Positions 1-7,513 of a stretch of DNA of 16,238 nt are shown piece by piece; within the stretch, counting starts at the first letter, position 1; the number at the start of each line of letters is the position of its first letter. The DNA comes from RGIG8709 sp045575975. Lineage in GTDB: Bacteria; Bacillota; Clostridia; Monoglobales; Monoglobaceae. Under the pieces are notes generated by a model that saw only the letters and a list, made by a program, of their open reading frames with translations, had not been told where the DNA came from and did no database searches. The stretch lies in contig JAZNFO010000035.1 in NCBI GenBank assembly GCA_045575975.1, positions 1 to 16,238 on the forward strand, in the 5' to 3' direction. A program made the translations under genes and the position numbers.

Positions 1-2
1 AT

Positions 3-8
3 TATAAT
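3..8 (+). promoter_or_regulatory. Possible -10 box upstream of ilvE
   Basis: A perfect TATAAT lies at the very edge of the window, about 87 bases before the ilvE start. The matching -35 box would fall outside the window, so the promoter cannot be confirmed. If it is used, transcription would start near base 15 and give a leader of about 80 nt that includes the small hairpin at 56-71. In AT-rich DNA such a hexamer can occur by chance. Confidence 0.3.
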
Positions 9-48
9 ATGATAAAGTTAAGTTTATATGTAAAAATATTTTTTAACT

Positions 49-71
49 AAAAAAAGCAGTTTGAAAACTGC
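49..71 (-). terminator. Small hairpin with T-run on the minus strand
   Basis: Bases 56-61 (GCAGTT) pair with 66-71 (AACTGC) around a TGAA loop. On the + strand the hairpin is preceded by seven As and has no T-run after it. On the minus strand it is followed by seven Ts, so it has the form of an intrinsic terminator for leftward transcription. No minus-strand gene is seen to its right, so it may block antisense transcription from ilvE or simply be a leader hairpin. The 6-bp stem is weak. Confidence 0.35.
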
Positions 72-94
72 CTGATATAAATGGAGGGTTAAAA

Positions 95-1159
95 ATGCTT
101 GATATCAGAATTGAAAAAACTCAAAATCCCAAGGCAAAGCCTGACTCATCAAACTTGGGCTTTGGTAAGATTTTTACAGACCATATGTTTGTTATGAATT
201 ACACTGAGGGTAAGGGCTGGCATGATGCAAGAATTGTGCCTTATGAAAATATTTCTCTTGCTCCTTCTGCAATGGTCTTTCATTATGGACAGGAAATGTT
301 TGAAGGTTTAAAGGCGTATAGAGGTGCTGACGGAAATGCAAGACTGTTCAGACCTGATATGAATGCAAAGAGAACCAATGCAACAAATAAAAGACTTTGT
401 ATTCCCGAACTTCCTGAAGAATATTTTGTAGAAGCAGTTAAGGCTGTTGTAAAGGTTGATGAGGACTGGATTCCAACTGCTCCAGGCACATCACTTTATA
501 TAAGACCTTTTATAATCGCAACAGATGAGTTTTTAGGAGTTGCTCCATCAAAAACATACTTGTTTATTATAATCCTTTCGCCAAGTGGTGCTTACTATTC
601 AAGCGGTCTTGCTCCTGTTGGTATCTGGATTGAGGATGAATATGTAAGAGCTGTAAGAGGCGGTATGGGATTTGCTAAAACAGGCGGTAACTATGCAGCA
701 TCTCTTGCCGGTCAGGTTAAAGCTCATGATGATGGTTATTCTCAGGTATTATGGCTTGACGGTGTTGAACGAAAATACATAGAAGAAGTTGGAGCTATGA
801 ATATTTTCTTCAAAATAGACGGTAAAATTGTTACACCTATGCTTAATGGAAGTATCCTTCCGGGTATAACAAGAGACTCTGTTATTAATCTTTGTAAGAG
901 CTGGGGTCTTGATGTTGAAGAAAGAAAGATTTCTGTTGATGAACTTATTGAAGCTCAGAAAACAGGTAAACTTGAAGAAGTGTTCGGAACAGGTACTGCT
1001 GCTGTTATTTCTCCAGTTGGCAAGCTCAGGTATGGTGATGAAGTTATGGAAATTAACGGTGGAAATATAGGACCTGTAAGCCAGAAAATTTATGACACAG
1101 TAACCGGTATTCAGGGTGGAACTGTTGAAGATAAGTTTGGCTGGGTGGTTGAACTTTAA
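95..1159 (+). CDS. ilvE: Branched-chain amino acid aminotransferase
   Basis: This 354-aa protein is a PLP-dependent fold-type IV aminotransferase. It interconverts valine, leucine or isoleucine plus 2-oxoglutarate with the branched-chain 2-oxoacids plus glutamate, in the cytoplasm. Family marks are the FHYGQEMFEGLKAYR stretch (residues 62-76), the AKTGGNY segment carrying the likely Schiff-base lysine K195, and EVGAMN (230-235) near the cofactor. The length fits the longer BCAT2-like type rather than the roughly 310-aa E. coli form. The ATG is preceded by GGAGGG at 83-88. The stop shares one base with the next start (TAATG), so the two genes are translationally coupled. Its place ahead of a 2-oxoacid oxidoreductase suggests a catabolic or reversible role feeding 2-oxoacids to that enzyme. 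The family assignment is firm; the direction of flux is inference. Confidence 0.95.
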   Translation: MLDIRIEKTQNPKAKPDSSNLGFGKIFTDHMFVMNYTEGKGWHDARIVPYENISLAPSAMVFHYGQEMFEGLKAYRGADGNARLFRPDMNAKRTNATNKRLCIPELPEEYFVEAVKAVVKVDEDWIPTAPGTSLYIRPFIIATDEFLGVAPSKTYLFIIILSPSGAYYSSGLAPVGIWIEDEYVRAVRGGMGFAKTGGNYAASLAGQVKAHDDGYSQVLWLDGVERKYIEEVGAMNIFFKIDGKIVTPMLNGSILPGITRDSVINLCKSWGLDVEERKISVDELIEAQKTGKLEEVFGTGTAAVISPVGKLRYGDEVMEINGGNIGPVSQKIYDTVTGIQGGTVEDKFGWVVEL

Positions 1160-1830
1160 TGGATTACAAAAGAATAACTCTTTTTGCCGGACACTATGGA
1201 AGCGGTAAAACAAACATTGCGGTTAATTTTGCAATTAAACTTAAAAGTGTTTTTGAAAATGTTAAAATTGCCGATATAGACATTGTTAATCCTTATTTCA
1301 GGACAAAAGACAGCGAGGAAATTCTTAAACAAAATGGTATTAAACTGATTTCCTCCGAATATGCAAATACAAATGTTGATGTACCGGCGCTTCCCTCGGA
1401 AATATATTCCGTTACGGAGGATAAGGATGTTGCAGCAGTTGTTGATATAGGCGGAGATGACAGAGGCGCTCTTGCGCTTGGCAGATACAGTCCAAGAATT
1501 AAAGAGGAAAATAATTACAATATGCTCCTTGTTATTAATATGTATCGTCCACAGACAAGGTGTGCTCAGGATGTTCTTGATATTATGAGAGATATCGAAG
1601 AGGCAGGGGGGCTTAAGTTTACAGGTATTGTAAATAACTCAAATCTTGGACCTGAAACAACAGAGGAAGATGTTTTGGATTCTTTAAAATATGCTGAAGA
1701 TGTTTCAAATCTTACAGGACTTCCAATTTATATGACAACTGTCAGAGAGGAACTTTTTGACTGTTTGTCCGGGAAAATTGATAATCTATTCCCTATTAAT
1801 ATTTATGTTAACTGGGAAGACAGAATATAA
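1159..1830 (+). CDS. P-loop ATPase of the CobQ/MinD/ParA-like type, role unknown
   Basis: This 223-aa cytoplasmic protein has a Walker A loop GHYGSGKT (residues 11-18), a DIDIVNPYFRTKD segment (39-51) typical of SIMIBI-class nucleotide-binding domains, and DIGGD (96-100) at the Walker B/switch II position. It has no membrane segment, and no CxxC motif such as the Mrp/ApbC iron-sulfur carriers use. It overlaps ilvE by one base and is followed 27 bases later by the ferredoxin gene, so it is probably made with the oxidoreductase. A role in assembling or activating that enzyme, or in regulation, is inference only. The fold assignment is strong, but the cellular function is not known to me. Confidence 0.8.
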   Translation: MDYKRITLFAGHYGSGKTNIAVNFAIKLKSVFENVKIADIDIVNPYFRTKDSEEILKQNGIKLISSEYANTNVDVPALPSEIYSVTEDKDVAAVVDIGGDDRGALALGRYSPRIKEENNYNMLLVINMYRPQTRCAQDVLDIMRDIEEAGGLKFTGIVNNSNLGPETTEEDVLDSLKYAEDVSNLTGLPIYMTTVREELFDCLSGKIDNLFPINIYVNWEDRI

Positions 1831-1857
1831 GAATTTTACTGAAAGGTATGGTTTTTT

Positions 1858-2064
1858 ATGGCTAAAGTTACATTTAACGAAAATTTATGTAAAGGCTGTG
1901 GACTATGTGTTGGTGCATGTCCTAAAAAAATTGTTGAACTTCGAGAAGACAAAATTAATGCAAAAGGATATCATCCCGCAGGTGTTGAAAAGCAGGATGA
2001 GTGTATTGGTTGTGCTTTTTGTGCAACTATGTGTCCTGATTGTGTTATTACAGTAGAAAAATAG
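1858..2064 (+). CDS. 2-oxoacid:ferredoxin oxidoreductase, ferredoxin-like delta subunit (2[4Fe-4S])
   Basis: This 68-aa protein is a bacterial-type ferredoxin with two full CxxCxxCxxxC motifs, CKGCGLCVGACP near residues 11-22 and CIGCAFCATMCP near 49-60, binding two [4Fe-4S] clusters. As the delta subunit of VOR/KOR-type enzymes it would carry electrons from the thiamine centre to free ferredoxin. The alpha subunit gene starts 16 bases downstream, then beta and gamma follow, which fits the four-subunit type. The start is the ATG at 1858. Its ribosome site, GAAAGG at 1841-1846, is 11 bases away, slightly long; an ATG at 1848 is out of frame. Substrate preference cannot be read from this subunit. 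Confidence 0.9.
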   Translation: MAKVTFNENLCKGCGLCVGACPKKIVELREDKINAKGYHPAGVEKQDECIGCAFCATMCPDCVITVEK

Positions 2065-2080
2065 AAAGGGAGGCATTAAA

Positions 2081-3148
2081 ATGTCAGAAAAAGTGTTAAT
2101 GAAAGGTAACGAAGCTATGGCAGAGGCTGCTATTATGGCAGGTTGTCGTCATTATTTTGGTTATCCTATTACACCTCAGAGAGAGGTTGCGGCATATATG
2201 TCAAAGAAGATGCCTAAAATTGGCGGTGTTTTCCTTCAGGCTGAAAGTGAAATTGCTGCTATAAATATGGTTTTGGGAGTTGCATCAACAGGTAAAAGGG
2301 TTATGACATCAAGCTCAAGTCCCGGTATATCGCTAAAGGGAGAAGGTCTTTCATATCTTGCTGGATGTGATCTGCCTGCTTTAATAGTTAATGTTCAGAG
2401 GGGCGGCCCGGGTCTTGGTGGTATTCAGCCATCCCAGGCGGATTATTTCCAGGCAACAAGAGGTGCAGCGCATGGCGATTTCCATATGCTTGTTTTAGCA
2501 CCTGCATCTGTTCAAGAAATGGTTTCCCTGACATTCAAAGGATTTGACCTTGCTGATAAGTACCGTATGACTTCAATGATTTTAGCAGACGGAACTATGG
2601 GTCAGATGATGGAGCCTGTTAGCCTTGATATGGGTGAAATCAAAGAATATGATAAGTCATGGGCTGTTACTGGTACAAAATGTGAAAGAGAACATAATGT
2701 TATCAACTCTCTTTTCTTAAAACCTGAAGAGCTTGAAATTGAAAACTTCAAGAGATATGAAAAATATAAGTTAATAGAAGAAAACGAAGTTATGTATGAA
2801 GAATACAGAATGGAAGATGCAGAAATCTGCATTGTTGCATTCGGTATTGCATCCCGTGTTTCTAAAAATGCTATTGACGAAGCGAGAAAAGCAGGGGTTA
2901 AGGTTGGTATGATAAGACCAATTACTCTCTGGCCATTCCCGAAAAAGGCTTTACTTGCTGCTGCTGACAAAGTTAAAGCATTTATTTCTGTTGAATTGTC
3001 AATGGGACAGCTTATTGAAGATGTTGAGCTTGCAACAAAATGCAAAAAGCCTGTTCTTCTCTGTAATCGTACAGGTGGTATGATTCCGACAACTAATAAT
3101 GTTCTTGATAAAATTTATGAAGCTGATAAAATTGGAGGTGCAAAGTAA
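2081..3148 (+). CDS. vorB: 2-oxoacid:ferredoxin oxidoreductase alpha subunit, VorB-like
   Basis: This 355-aa subunit matches the usual length of the alpha chain of 2-oxoisovalerate or 2-oxoglutarate ferredoxin oxidoreductases. The enzyme converts a 2-oxoacid plus CoA to acyl-CoA plus CO2 and reduces ferredoxin. Visible marks are YPITP (residues 28-32), ESEIAA (55-60), where a conserved glutamate would act on the thiamine ring, and a glycine-rich GGPGLGG stretch near 107-113. A transketolase C-terminal-like domain fills roughly 235-350. An AGGGAGG-like site precedes the ATG. The stop overlaps the beta start by one base (TAATG). Similarity to VorB chains and the adjacent ilvE favour branched-chain 2-oxoacids, but indolepyruvate-type or 2-oxoglutarate use cannot be excluded by eye. 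Confidence 0.85.
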   Translation: MSEKVLMKGNEAMAEAAIMAGCRHYFGYPITPQREVAAYMSKKMPKIGGVFLQAESEIAAINMVLGVASTGKRVMTSSSSPGISLKGEGLSYLAGCDLPALIVNVQRGGPGLGGIQPSQADYFQATRGAAHGDFHMLVLAPASVQEMVSLTFKGFDLADKYRMTSMILADGTMGQMMEPVSLDMGEIKEYDKSWAVTGTKCEREHNVINSLFLKPEELEIENFKRYEKYKLIEENEVMYEEYRMEDAEICIVAFGIASRVSKNAIDEARKAGVKVGMIRPITLWPFPKKALLAAADKVKAFISVELSMGQLIEDVELATKCKKPVLLCNRTGGMIPTTNNVLDKIYEADKIGGAK

Positions 3149-3891
3149 TGGTAGTATTTGAAAAACCAAAGGCTCTTACGGATACTGTTCTTCATTATTG
3201 CCCCGGTTGTACTCATGGTATTATCCACAGACTTGTTGCTGAAGTAATAGATGAACTTGGTATAGAAGGAAGAACAATCGGTGTTGCACCGGTTGGATGT
3301 TCAGTTTTTGCCTATAATTATTTTGCTTGTGATATGATTGAAGCAGCCCACGGTAGAGCACCGGCTGTTGCAACTGGTGTTAAGCGTTCAGACCCTAATA
3401 ACATAGTGTTTACATATCAGGGCGATGGAGACCTTGCTGCTATTGGTACTGCTGAAACCGTTCATTCAGCTGCAAGAGGCGAAAATATTACGGTAATTTT
3501 TGTTAACAATGCAATATACGGAATGACCGGCGGACAGATGGCGCCTACAACACTTCCGGGACAGGTAACTCAGACATCTCCTTACGGAAGAGATGTAAAT
3601 TCAGTTGGTCTTCCTGTTAAGGTTTGTGAAATGCTTTCGCAGGTTGACGGAGCAACATATCTTGAAAGAGTTGCAGTTAATAATGTTAAAAATATAAAGA
3701 ATGCAAAAAAAGCTATTATGAAAGCATTTAAAAATCAGATAGAAGGAAAAGGCTTCTCTCTTGTTGAAGTTGTTTCAACCTGTCCTACCAACTGGGGATT
3801 AACTCCGGTTAAGGCTCTTGAATGGCTTGAAGAAAATATGCTTCCTTATTATCCTCTCGGAGTATATAAGGATAAGTATGCGAATGAATAA
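3148..3891 (+). CDS. 2-oxoacid:ferredoxin oxidoreductase beta subunit (thiamine diphosphate binding)
   Basis: This 247-aa chain binds thiamine diphosphate through GDGD (residues 92-95) followed by NN (120-121), the classic GDG-(about 26)-NN signature. Cysteines C18 and C21 in HYCPGCTHG, with C51 and C212, have nearly the spacing of the four cysteines that hold the [4Fe-4S] cluster in the beta chain of archaeal 2-oxoacid:ferredoxin oxidoreductases, so a proximal cluster is expected here. It is translationally coupled to the alpha gene by a one-base overlap. The length is normal for KOR/VOR-type beta subunits, shorter than the beta chain of the 2-oxoglutarate enzymes. Family assignment is firm; substrate is inferred from context. 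Confidence 0.88.
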   Translation: MVVFEKPKALTDTVLHYCPGCTHGIIHRLVAEVIDELGIEGRTIGVAPVGCSVFAYNYFACDMIEAAHGRAPAVATGVKRSDPNNIVFTYQGDGDLAAIGTAETVHSAARGENITVIFVNNAIYGMTGGQMAPTTLPGQVTQTSPYGRDVNSVGLPVKVCEMLSQVDGATYLERVAVNNVKNIKNAKKAIMKAFKNQIEGKGFSLVEVVSTCPTNWGLTPVKALEWLEENMLPYYPLGVYKDKYANE

Positions 3892-3933
3892 TAAGTGTGA
3901 AACTTACTTGCTTAAGAAAGGATTGATATTATT

Positions 3934-4464
3934 ATGAATAAACAGATACTTATTGCCGGCTTTGGCGGACAGGGCATATTATTTTCGGGGAAATTCTTAG
4001 CTTATGAAGGATTACTTGAAGAAAAAGAAGTTAGCTGGCTCCCGTCATACGGACCGGAAATGAGAGGCGGAACTGCAAATTGCAGTATTATTTTAAGCGA
4101 TGAGCCTATCGGTTCACCTATAGTGCTTAATCCGGATATTTTAATTGCTATGAATCTTCCATCTCTTGATAAATATGAAAATGAGACGGTAAGCGGAGGA
4201 CAGATTTATATTGACAGTTCTTTGATAGACAGAAAAGTTGAAAGAGCTGATGTTGAAACATTCTATATTCCGGCAACTCAGCTTGCTAATGAAAATAACT
4301 TATCTGGTCTTGCAAATATGATTATGATAGGTCATTTAATCAAGCATTCAGCTGTTATCCCCTATGAAAATATTAAAACAACTATGGAAAAAATTGTTCC
4401 TGCAAAGAAAGCTAACTTGCTTGAATTAAACCTTAAAGCCATAGAACTGGGATATAATTATTAA
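3934..4464 (+). CDS. 2-oxoacid:ferredoxin oxidoreductase gamma subunit
   Basis: This 176-aa protein has the N-terminal GFGGQGILFSGK motif (from residue 9) that marks the gamma domain of pyruvate/2-oxoacid ferredoxin oxidoreductases. The motif is followed by a PEMRGGTANC stretch, also typical. The gamma domain takes part in CoA binding and substrate control of the complex. It lies 42 bases after the beta gene, the largest gap inside the operon, with AAAGGA ahead of the ATG. It is the last gene before the terminator at 4469-4506. Together with delta, alpha and beta it completes the four-subunit enzyme. Length and motifs are normal. Confidence 0.9.
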   Translation: MNKQILIAGFGGQGILFSGKFLAYEGLLEEKEVSWLPSYGPEMRGGTANCSIILSDEPIGSPIVLNPDILIAMNLPSLDKYENETVSGGQIYIDSSLIDRKVERADVETFYIPATQLANENNLSGLANMIMIGHLIKHSAVIPYENIKTTMEKIVPAKKANLLELNLKAIELGYNY

Positions 4465-4468
4465 AATT

Positions 4469-4506
4469 AAAAGCGAACGAATCAAATTTGGTTTGTTCGC
4501 TTTTTT
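4469..4506 (+). terminator. Intrinsic terminator after the oxidoreductase operon
   Basis: Bases 4469-4483 pair with 4490-4504 to form a stem of about 15 bp with two G-U pairs and an AAATTT loop. The core is GCGAAC with GTTCGC, and it runs into a stretch of six Ts. It begins four bases after the gamma-subunit stop and separates this operon from rnf. Confidence 0.9.
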
Positions 4507-4525
4507 GTTAAAAAAATATCTATCG

Positions 4526-4554
4526 TTGCATTTGCATAGAATTTAGTATATAAT
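4526..4554 (+). promoter_or_regulatory. Likely sigma-A promoter of the rnf operon
   Basis: A perfect -10 box TATAAT at 4549-4554 is preceded, after a 17-base spacer, by TTGCAT at 4526-4531, a partial -35 match (TTG conserved). Transcription would begin near 4561, only about 30 bases ahead of rnfC. The terminator just upstream makes a separate promoter necessary. The ribosome site is GGAAAGG at 4575-4581. Confidence 0.65.
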
Positions 4555-4590
4555 CTTATAGTAGATAAAATTACGGAAAGGTTTTTAAAA

Positions 4591-5937
4591 ATGAAATTTA
4601 ACAAATTGTTTAATTTTGGAAAGCTATTACATACTTTTCCCGGCGGGGTTCATCCTGATTCTAAAAAGTCATTGACAAATCACAAACCAATAATTGACCT
4701 TGATGCCCCGGATGTGCTTGTTTTCCCTATGTCTCAGCATTTAGGTGCTCCTGCTGTTCCATGTGTTAATGTTGGAGATGAGGTGCTTGTTGGACAAAAA
4801 ATAGGTGAAGCTCAGGGATTTATGTCGGCAAATATTCATTCTTCTATTTCGGGTAAAGTTTTGTCTATTGAGCCAAAGCTTCATCCAAATGGTGCTATGA
4901 TGCAATCTGTTGTTATTGAAAATGACAGATTATATACTAATGATCCAGAAATGAAAATGGTTGATTACCAAAAGCTTAGTGTTGATGAACTTGTGGAAGT
5001 TATAAAGGATGCCGGAATTGTTGGTATGGGTGGTGCAACATTTCCTACCCATGTTAAAGTTGCTCCTGCTCCTGATAAAAAAGTAGAATATATTATTATC
5101 AATGGTGCTGAATGTGAACCGCATTTATCTTCGGATCATAGAGCAATGCTTGAAACTCCGGAAGAAATTATTGGTGGACTGAAAATCCTTATGAAGATTT
5201 TTGACATAAAAAAAGGATATATTGCTATTGAAAAAAATAAGCCCGATGCAATAGAACTTATGAGAGAATATGCCAGGAAGGAAGAAGATTGTGAAATAGT
5301 TATTGTTCCTTTAAAGGTTAAGTATCCTCAGGGCTCAGAAAAACATCTTGTTTATGCTATCACCAATACCCGTATTCCAAAAGGAAAACTTCCAAAAGAT
5401 GTTGGGGCATCCGTTCATAATATCGACAGTTGTGCTGCAATTCACAGAGCGGTAAATGGTATGCCTCTTATTAAAAGAATTGTTACCATTGACGGAGATT
5501 GTATTAAAAATCCGTCAAATTTCAGAGTAAGGATAGGAACACCTATTTCTTATCTTCTGGAAAAGGCGGGAGGATTGACCAAGGAACCTAAAAAGGTTGT
5601 TATGGGTGGTCCTATGATGGGGATTTCGTTATATGATGTAGATGTACCTGTTATTAAGGCAACTTCGGGTGTTCTTGCTTTAGCAGATGATGTGCCTGGG
5701 CTTACTGATTTTAGTGCATGTCTCAGGTGCGGAAAATGTGTAAAAGCGTGTCCAATGCTCCTTCTTCCAAATGTGTTAAAGACTGCTGCGGAAAATGATG
5801 ACTTTGAGGCACTTGAAAAACTTGGTGTAAGCGAATGTGTTGAATGCGGCTCGTGTTCATACATTTGTCCTGCAGGACAGCACCCCGTTCAACACATTAA
5901 AATTGCAAAAATAAAAATGAGAAACAAAAAGGCATAA
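4591..5937 (+). CDS. rnfC: Rnf complex subunit C (NADH-binding, FMN and 2[4Fe-4S])
   Basis: This 448-aa peripheral subunit exchanges electrons with NAD(H). Rnf couples ferredoxin:NAD+ electron transfer to sodium or proton pumping at the cytoplasmic membrane. The N-terminal part has a biotinyl-like RnfC barrel domain (about 30-110). The flavin/nucleotide-binding domain follows, with GMGGATFPTHVK (145-156) and GAECEPHLSSDHR (172-184), as in NuoF-type proteins. Two ferredoxin motifs lie at C377/C380/C383/C387 and C416/C419/C422/C426. The length is normal for clostridial RnfC and shorter than the enterobacterial form with its repetitive tail. It is the first gene of the operon and 14 bases separate it from rnfD. 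Confidence 0.96.
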   Translation: MKFNKLFNFGKLLHTFPGGVHPDSKKSLTNHKPIIDLDAPDVLVFPMSQHLGAPAVPCVNVGDEVLVGQKIGEAQGFMSANIHSSISGKVLSIEPKLHPNGAMMQSVVIENDRLYTNDPEMKMVDYQKLSVDELVEVIKDAGIVGMGGATFPTHVKVAPAPDKKVEYIIINGAECEPHLSSDHRAMLETPEEIIGGLKILMKIFDIKKGYIAIEKNKPDAIELMREYARKEEDCEIVIVPLKVKYPQGSEKHLVYAITNTRIPKGKLPKDVGASVHNIDSCAAIHRAVNGMPLIKRIVTIDGDCIKNPSNFRVRIGTPISYLLEKAGGLTKEPKKVVMGGPMMGISLYDVDVPVIKATSGVLALADDVPGLTDFSACLRCGKCVKACPMLLLPNVLKTAAENDDFEALEKLGVSECVECGSCSYICPAGQHPVQHIKIAKIKMRNKKA

Positions 5938-5951
5938 AGGAGGAGTTAAAA

Positions 5952-6920
5952 GTGAGTAATTTAAATAAACTTATTGTTTCCCACGCTCCCCATGTAAGAA
6001 GCTCGGAGAATACAAGGAATATAATGTTTGATGTTTTAATTGCACTTATGCCTGCTCTTATTGCCGGAGTTGTTGTTATGGGATATCGTGCATGTTTTGT
6101 GGCACTTGTTTGTGTTGCTTCTTCTGTGTTCTTTGAATGGGGCTGGGAGAAACTTCTAAAAAAACCTATAACCATAAGTGATTATAGTGCAGCAGTAACC
6201 GGACTTCTGATTGCGCTTAATCTTCCTGTTACCGTTCCTTTCTGGATTGCAATTATAGGCTGTTTTTTCGCCATAATTATTGTTAAGCAGTTTTTTGGAG
6301 GAATTGGAAATAATTTTATGAATCCTGCTCTTGCAGGCCGTGCATTTTTGCTTACTTCATGGGCAAAGTCTATGACAACATGGATTAAACCTTTTGAAAA
6401 AATATATTTGTTTAATAATACTGATGTTATAAGTTCAGCAACTCCACTTGCGATTGTTAAGGAAGGAACAGGAGATGCGCTTCCTACATATCTTGATTTG
6501 TTTTTGGGGAATGTAAGTGGGTGTATTGGAGAAATTTCTGCTCTTGCCATTTTAATCGGCGCCGGATATTTGCTTTATAAGAAAGTAATTGACCTGAAAA
6601 TTCCGTTTTTCTACATATTGACGGTTTTTGTTTTGTCATATCTGGCAGGCAGAGACGGCCTGTATCAGATATTATCCGGAGGTCTTTTGCTGGGGGCATT
6701 TTTTATGGCAACAGATTATGTCACAACTCCTTATACTAAAATGGGACAAATTATATTTGGAATTGGTTGCGGATTTTTGACTTTCGTTATCAGAACATGG
6801 GGCGGATATCCTGAAGGGGTCAGCTATTCCATTCTTCTTATGAATTTACTTACTCCGTTAATTGATAAATATACTGTTCCCAGGACTTTTGGAGAAAGGG
6901 GTGCTGCAGCAAATGAATAA
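5952..6920 (+). CDS. rnfD: Rnf complex subunit D (membrane flavoprotein)
   Basis: This 322-aa membrane protein is homologous to NqrB and has many hydrophobic helices (about nine by eye). The motif SSATPLA (161-167) holds the threonine, T164, expected to carry covalently bound FMN. GRAFLLTSWA (129-138) and the C-terminal MNLLTPLID segment are also typical. The start is GTG at 5952, chosen because AAAGGAGGAG lies just upstream at about 5936-5945 and the first residues match the family. Its last eight bases overlap rnfG. It forms part of the ion-translocating core with RnfE, RnfA and RnfG. Confidence 0.95.
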   Translation: MSNLNKLIVSHAPHVRSSENTRNIMFDVLIALMPALIAGVVVMGYRACFVALVCVASSVFFEWGWEKLLKKPITISDYSAAVTGLLIALNLPVTVPFWIAIIGCFFAIIIVKQFFGGIGNNFMNPALAGRAFLLTSWAKSMTTWIKPFEKIYLFNNTDVISSATPLAIVKEGTGDALPTYLDLFLGNVSGCIGEISALAILIGAGYLLYKKVIDLKIPFFYILTVFVLSYLAGRDGLYQILSGGLLLGAFFMATDYVTTPYTKMGQIIFGIGCGFLTFVIRTWGGYPEGVSYSILLMNLLTPLIDKYTVPRTFGERGAAANE

Positions 6921-7512
6921 AAAAGATATTTTGATTGTTGCTGTCAAACTATTCATAATAACAGCTGTTGCGGCTCTTTGTCTTGCTTTTGTTAATAAAA
7001 TTACGGCGCCTGTTATAGAGAATAATAAAATTATTACAATGCAGCAGACTCAAAAGGAAGTTTTGGAGTCGGCAATTGAATTTGAAAAGGTTGATGTGAA
7101 ACATATTGATTCAGAAGAAAATGGTACATATATTGAAGATGCATACAGAGGACTCAATAAAGAGGGAGAAGTTGTTGGTTATGTTGTGTCAGCGGCTTCC
7201 AGCCGTGGTTATGGCGGGAATATCAGGGTAATGGTTGGCATCACAAGTGATATGACCATTAACAGGGTTAAGATAACAGAATCCAGTGAAACTGCAGGTC
7301 TTGGATTAAAAGCTTCAAATCCTGAATTTATTGACCAGTATATTGGAAGAGATGTATCTCTTACAGTAAAGAAGAATATTTCACCAACAAATAAAGGTGA
7401 GGATATAGCTGCTATATCTGGGGCGACAGTTACATCAAGGGCTGTTACCAGTGCAGTTAATTTGTCTCTTGAATTTACAAAAAGCATAATAGAAGAAAAG
7501 GAGGGTAAATAA
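6913..7512 (+). CDS. rnfG: Rnf complex subunit G (covalent FMN, FMN-binding domain)
   Basis: This 199-aa protein has one N-terminal membrane helix (about residues 7-27) and an extracytoplasmic FMN-binding domain. The motif SGAT (169-172) gives T172 as the covalent FMN site, and SETAGLG (125-131) is the conserved segment ahead of it. The start is the ATG at 6913, preceded by GAAAGGGG and beginning MNKKDIL. A TTG at 6862 would add 17 residues inside rnfD without a ribosome site. The gene overlaps rnfD by eight bases (ATGAATAA), so the two are probably translationally coupled. It is homologous to NqrC. Confidence 0.95.
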   Translation: MNKKDILIVAVKLFIITAVAALCLAFVNKITAPVIENNKIITMQQTQKEVLESAIEFEKVDVKHIDSEENGTYIEDAYRGLNKEGEVVGYVVSAASSRGYGGNIRVMVGITSDMTINRVKITESSETAGLGLKASNPEFIDQYIGRDVSLTVKKNISPTNKGEDIAAISGATVTSRAVTSAVNLSLEFTKSIIEEKEGK

Positions 7513-7513
7513 A

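Noticed and set aside
749..1213. Minus-strand open frame of 154 codons across the end of ilvE
   Set aside because: It is antisense to clear ilvE coding sequence, has no recognisable domain and no convincing ribosome site.
1757..2056. Second + strand frame overlapping the ATPase end and the ferredoxin gene
   Set aside because: The ferredoxin frame has both cysteine motifs and this one has no domain, so it is an out-of-frame shadow.
2602..3045. Minus-strand open frame of 147 codons inside the alpha subunit gene
   Set aside because: It is a serine/isoleucine-rich reverse reading of the VorB-like gene, with no family motif.
3892..3933. Small inverted repeat TAAGT/ACTTA between the beta and gamma subunit genes
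   Set aside because: The stem is only five AT-rich pairs with no T-run, so it is too weak to call a terminator or regulatory site.
6862..6912. Longer rnfG start at TTG 6862
   Set aside because: It adds 17 residues with no ribosome site; the ATG at 6913 has GAAAGGGG upstream and gives the usual N-terminus.
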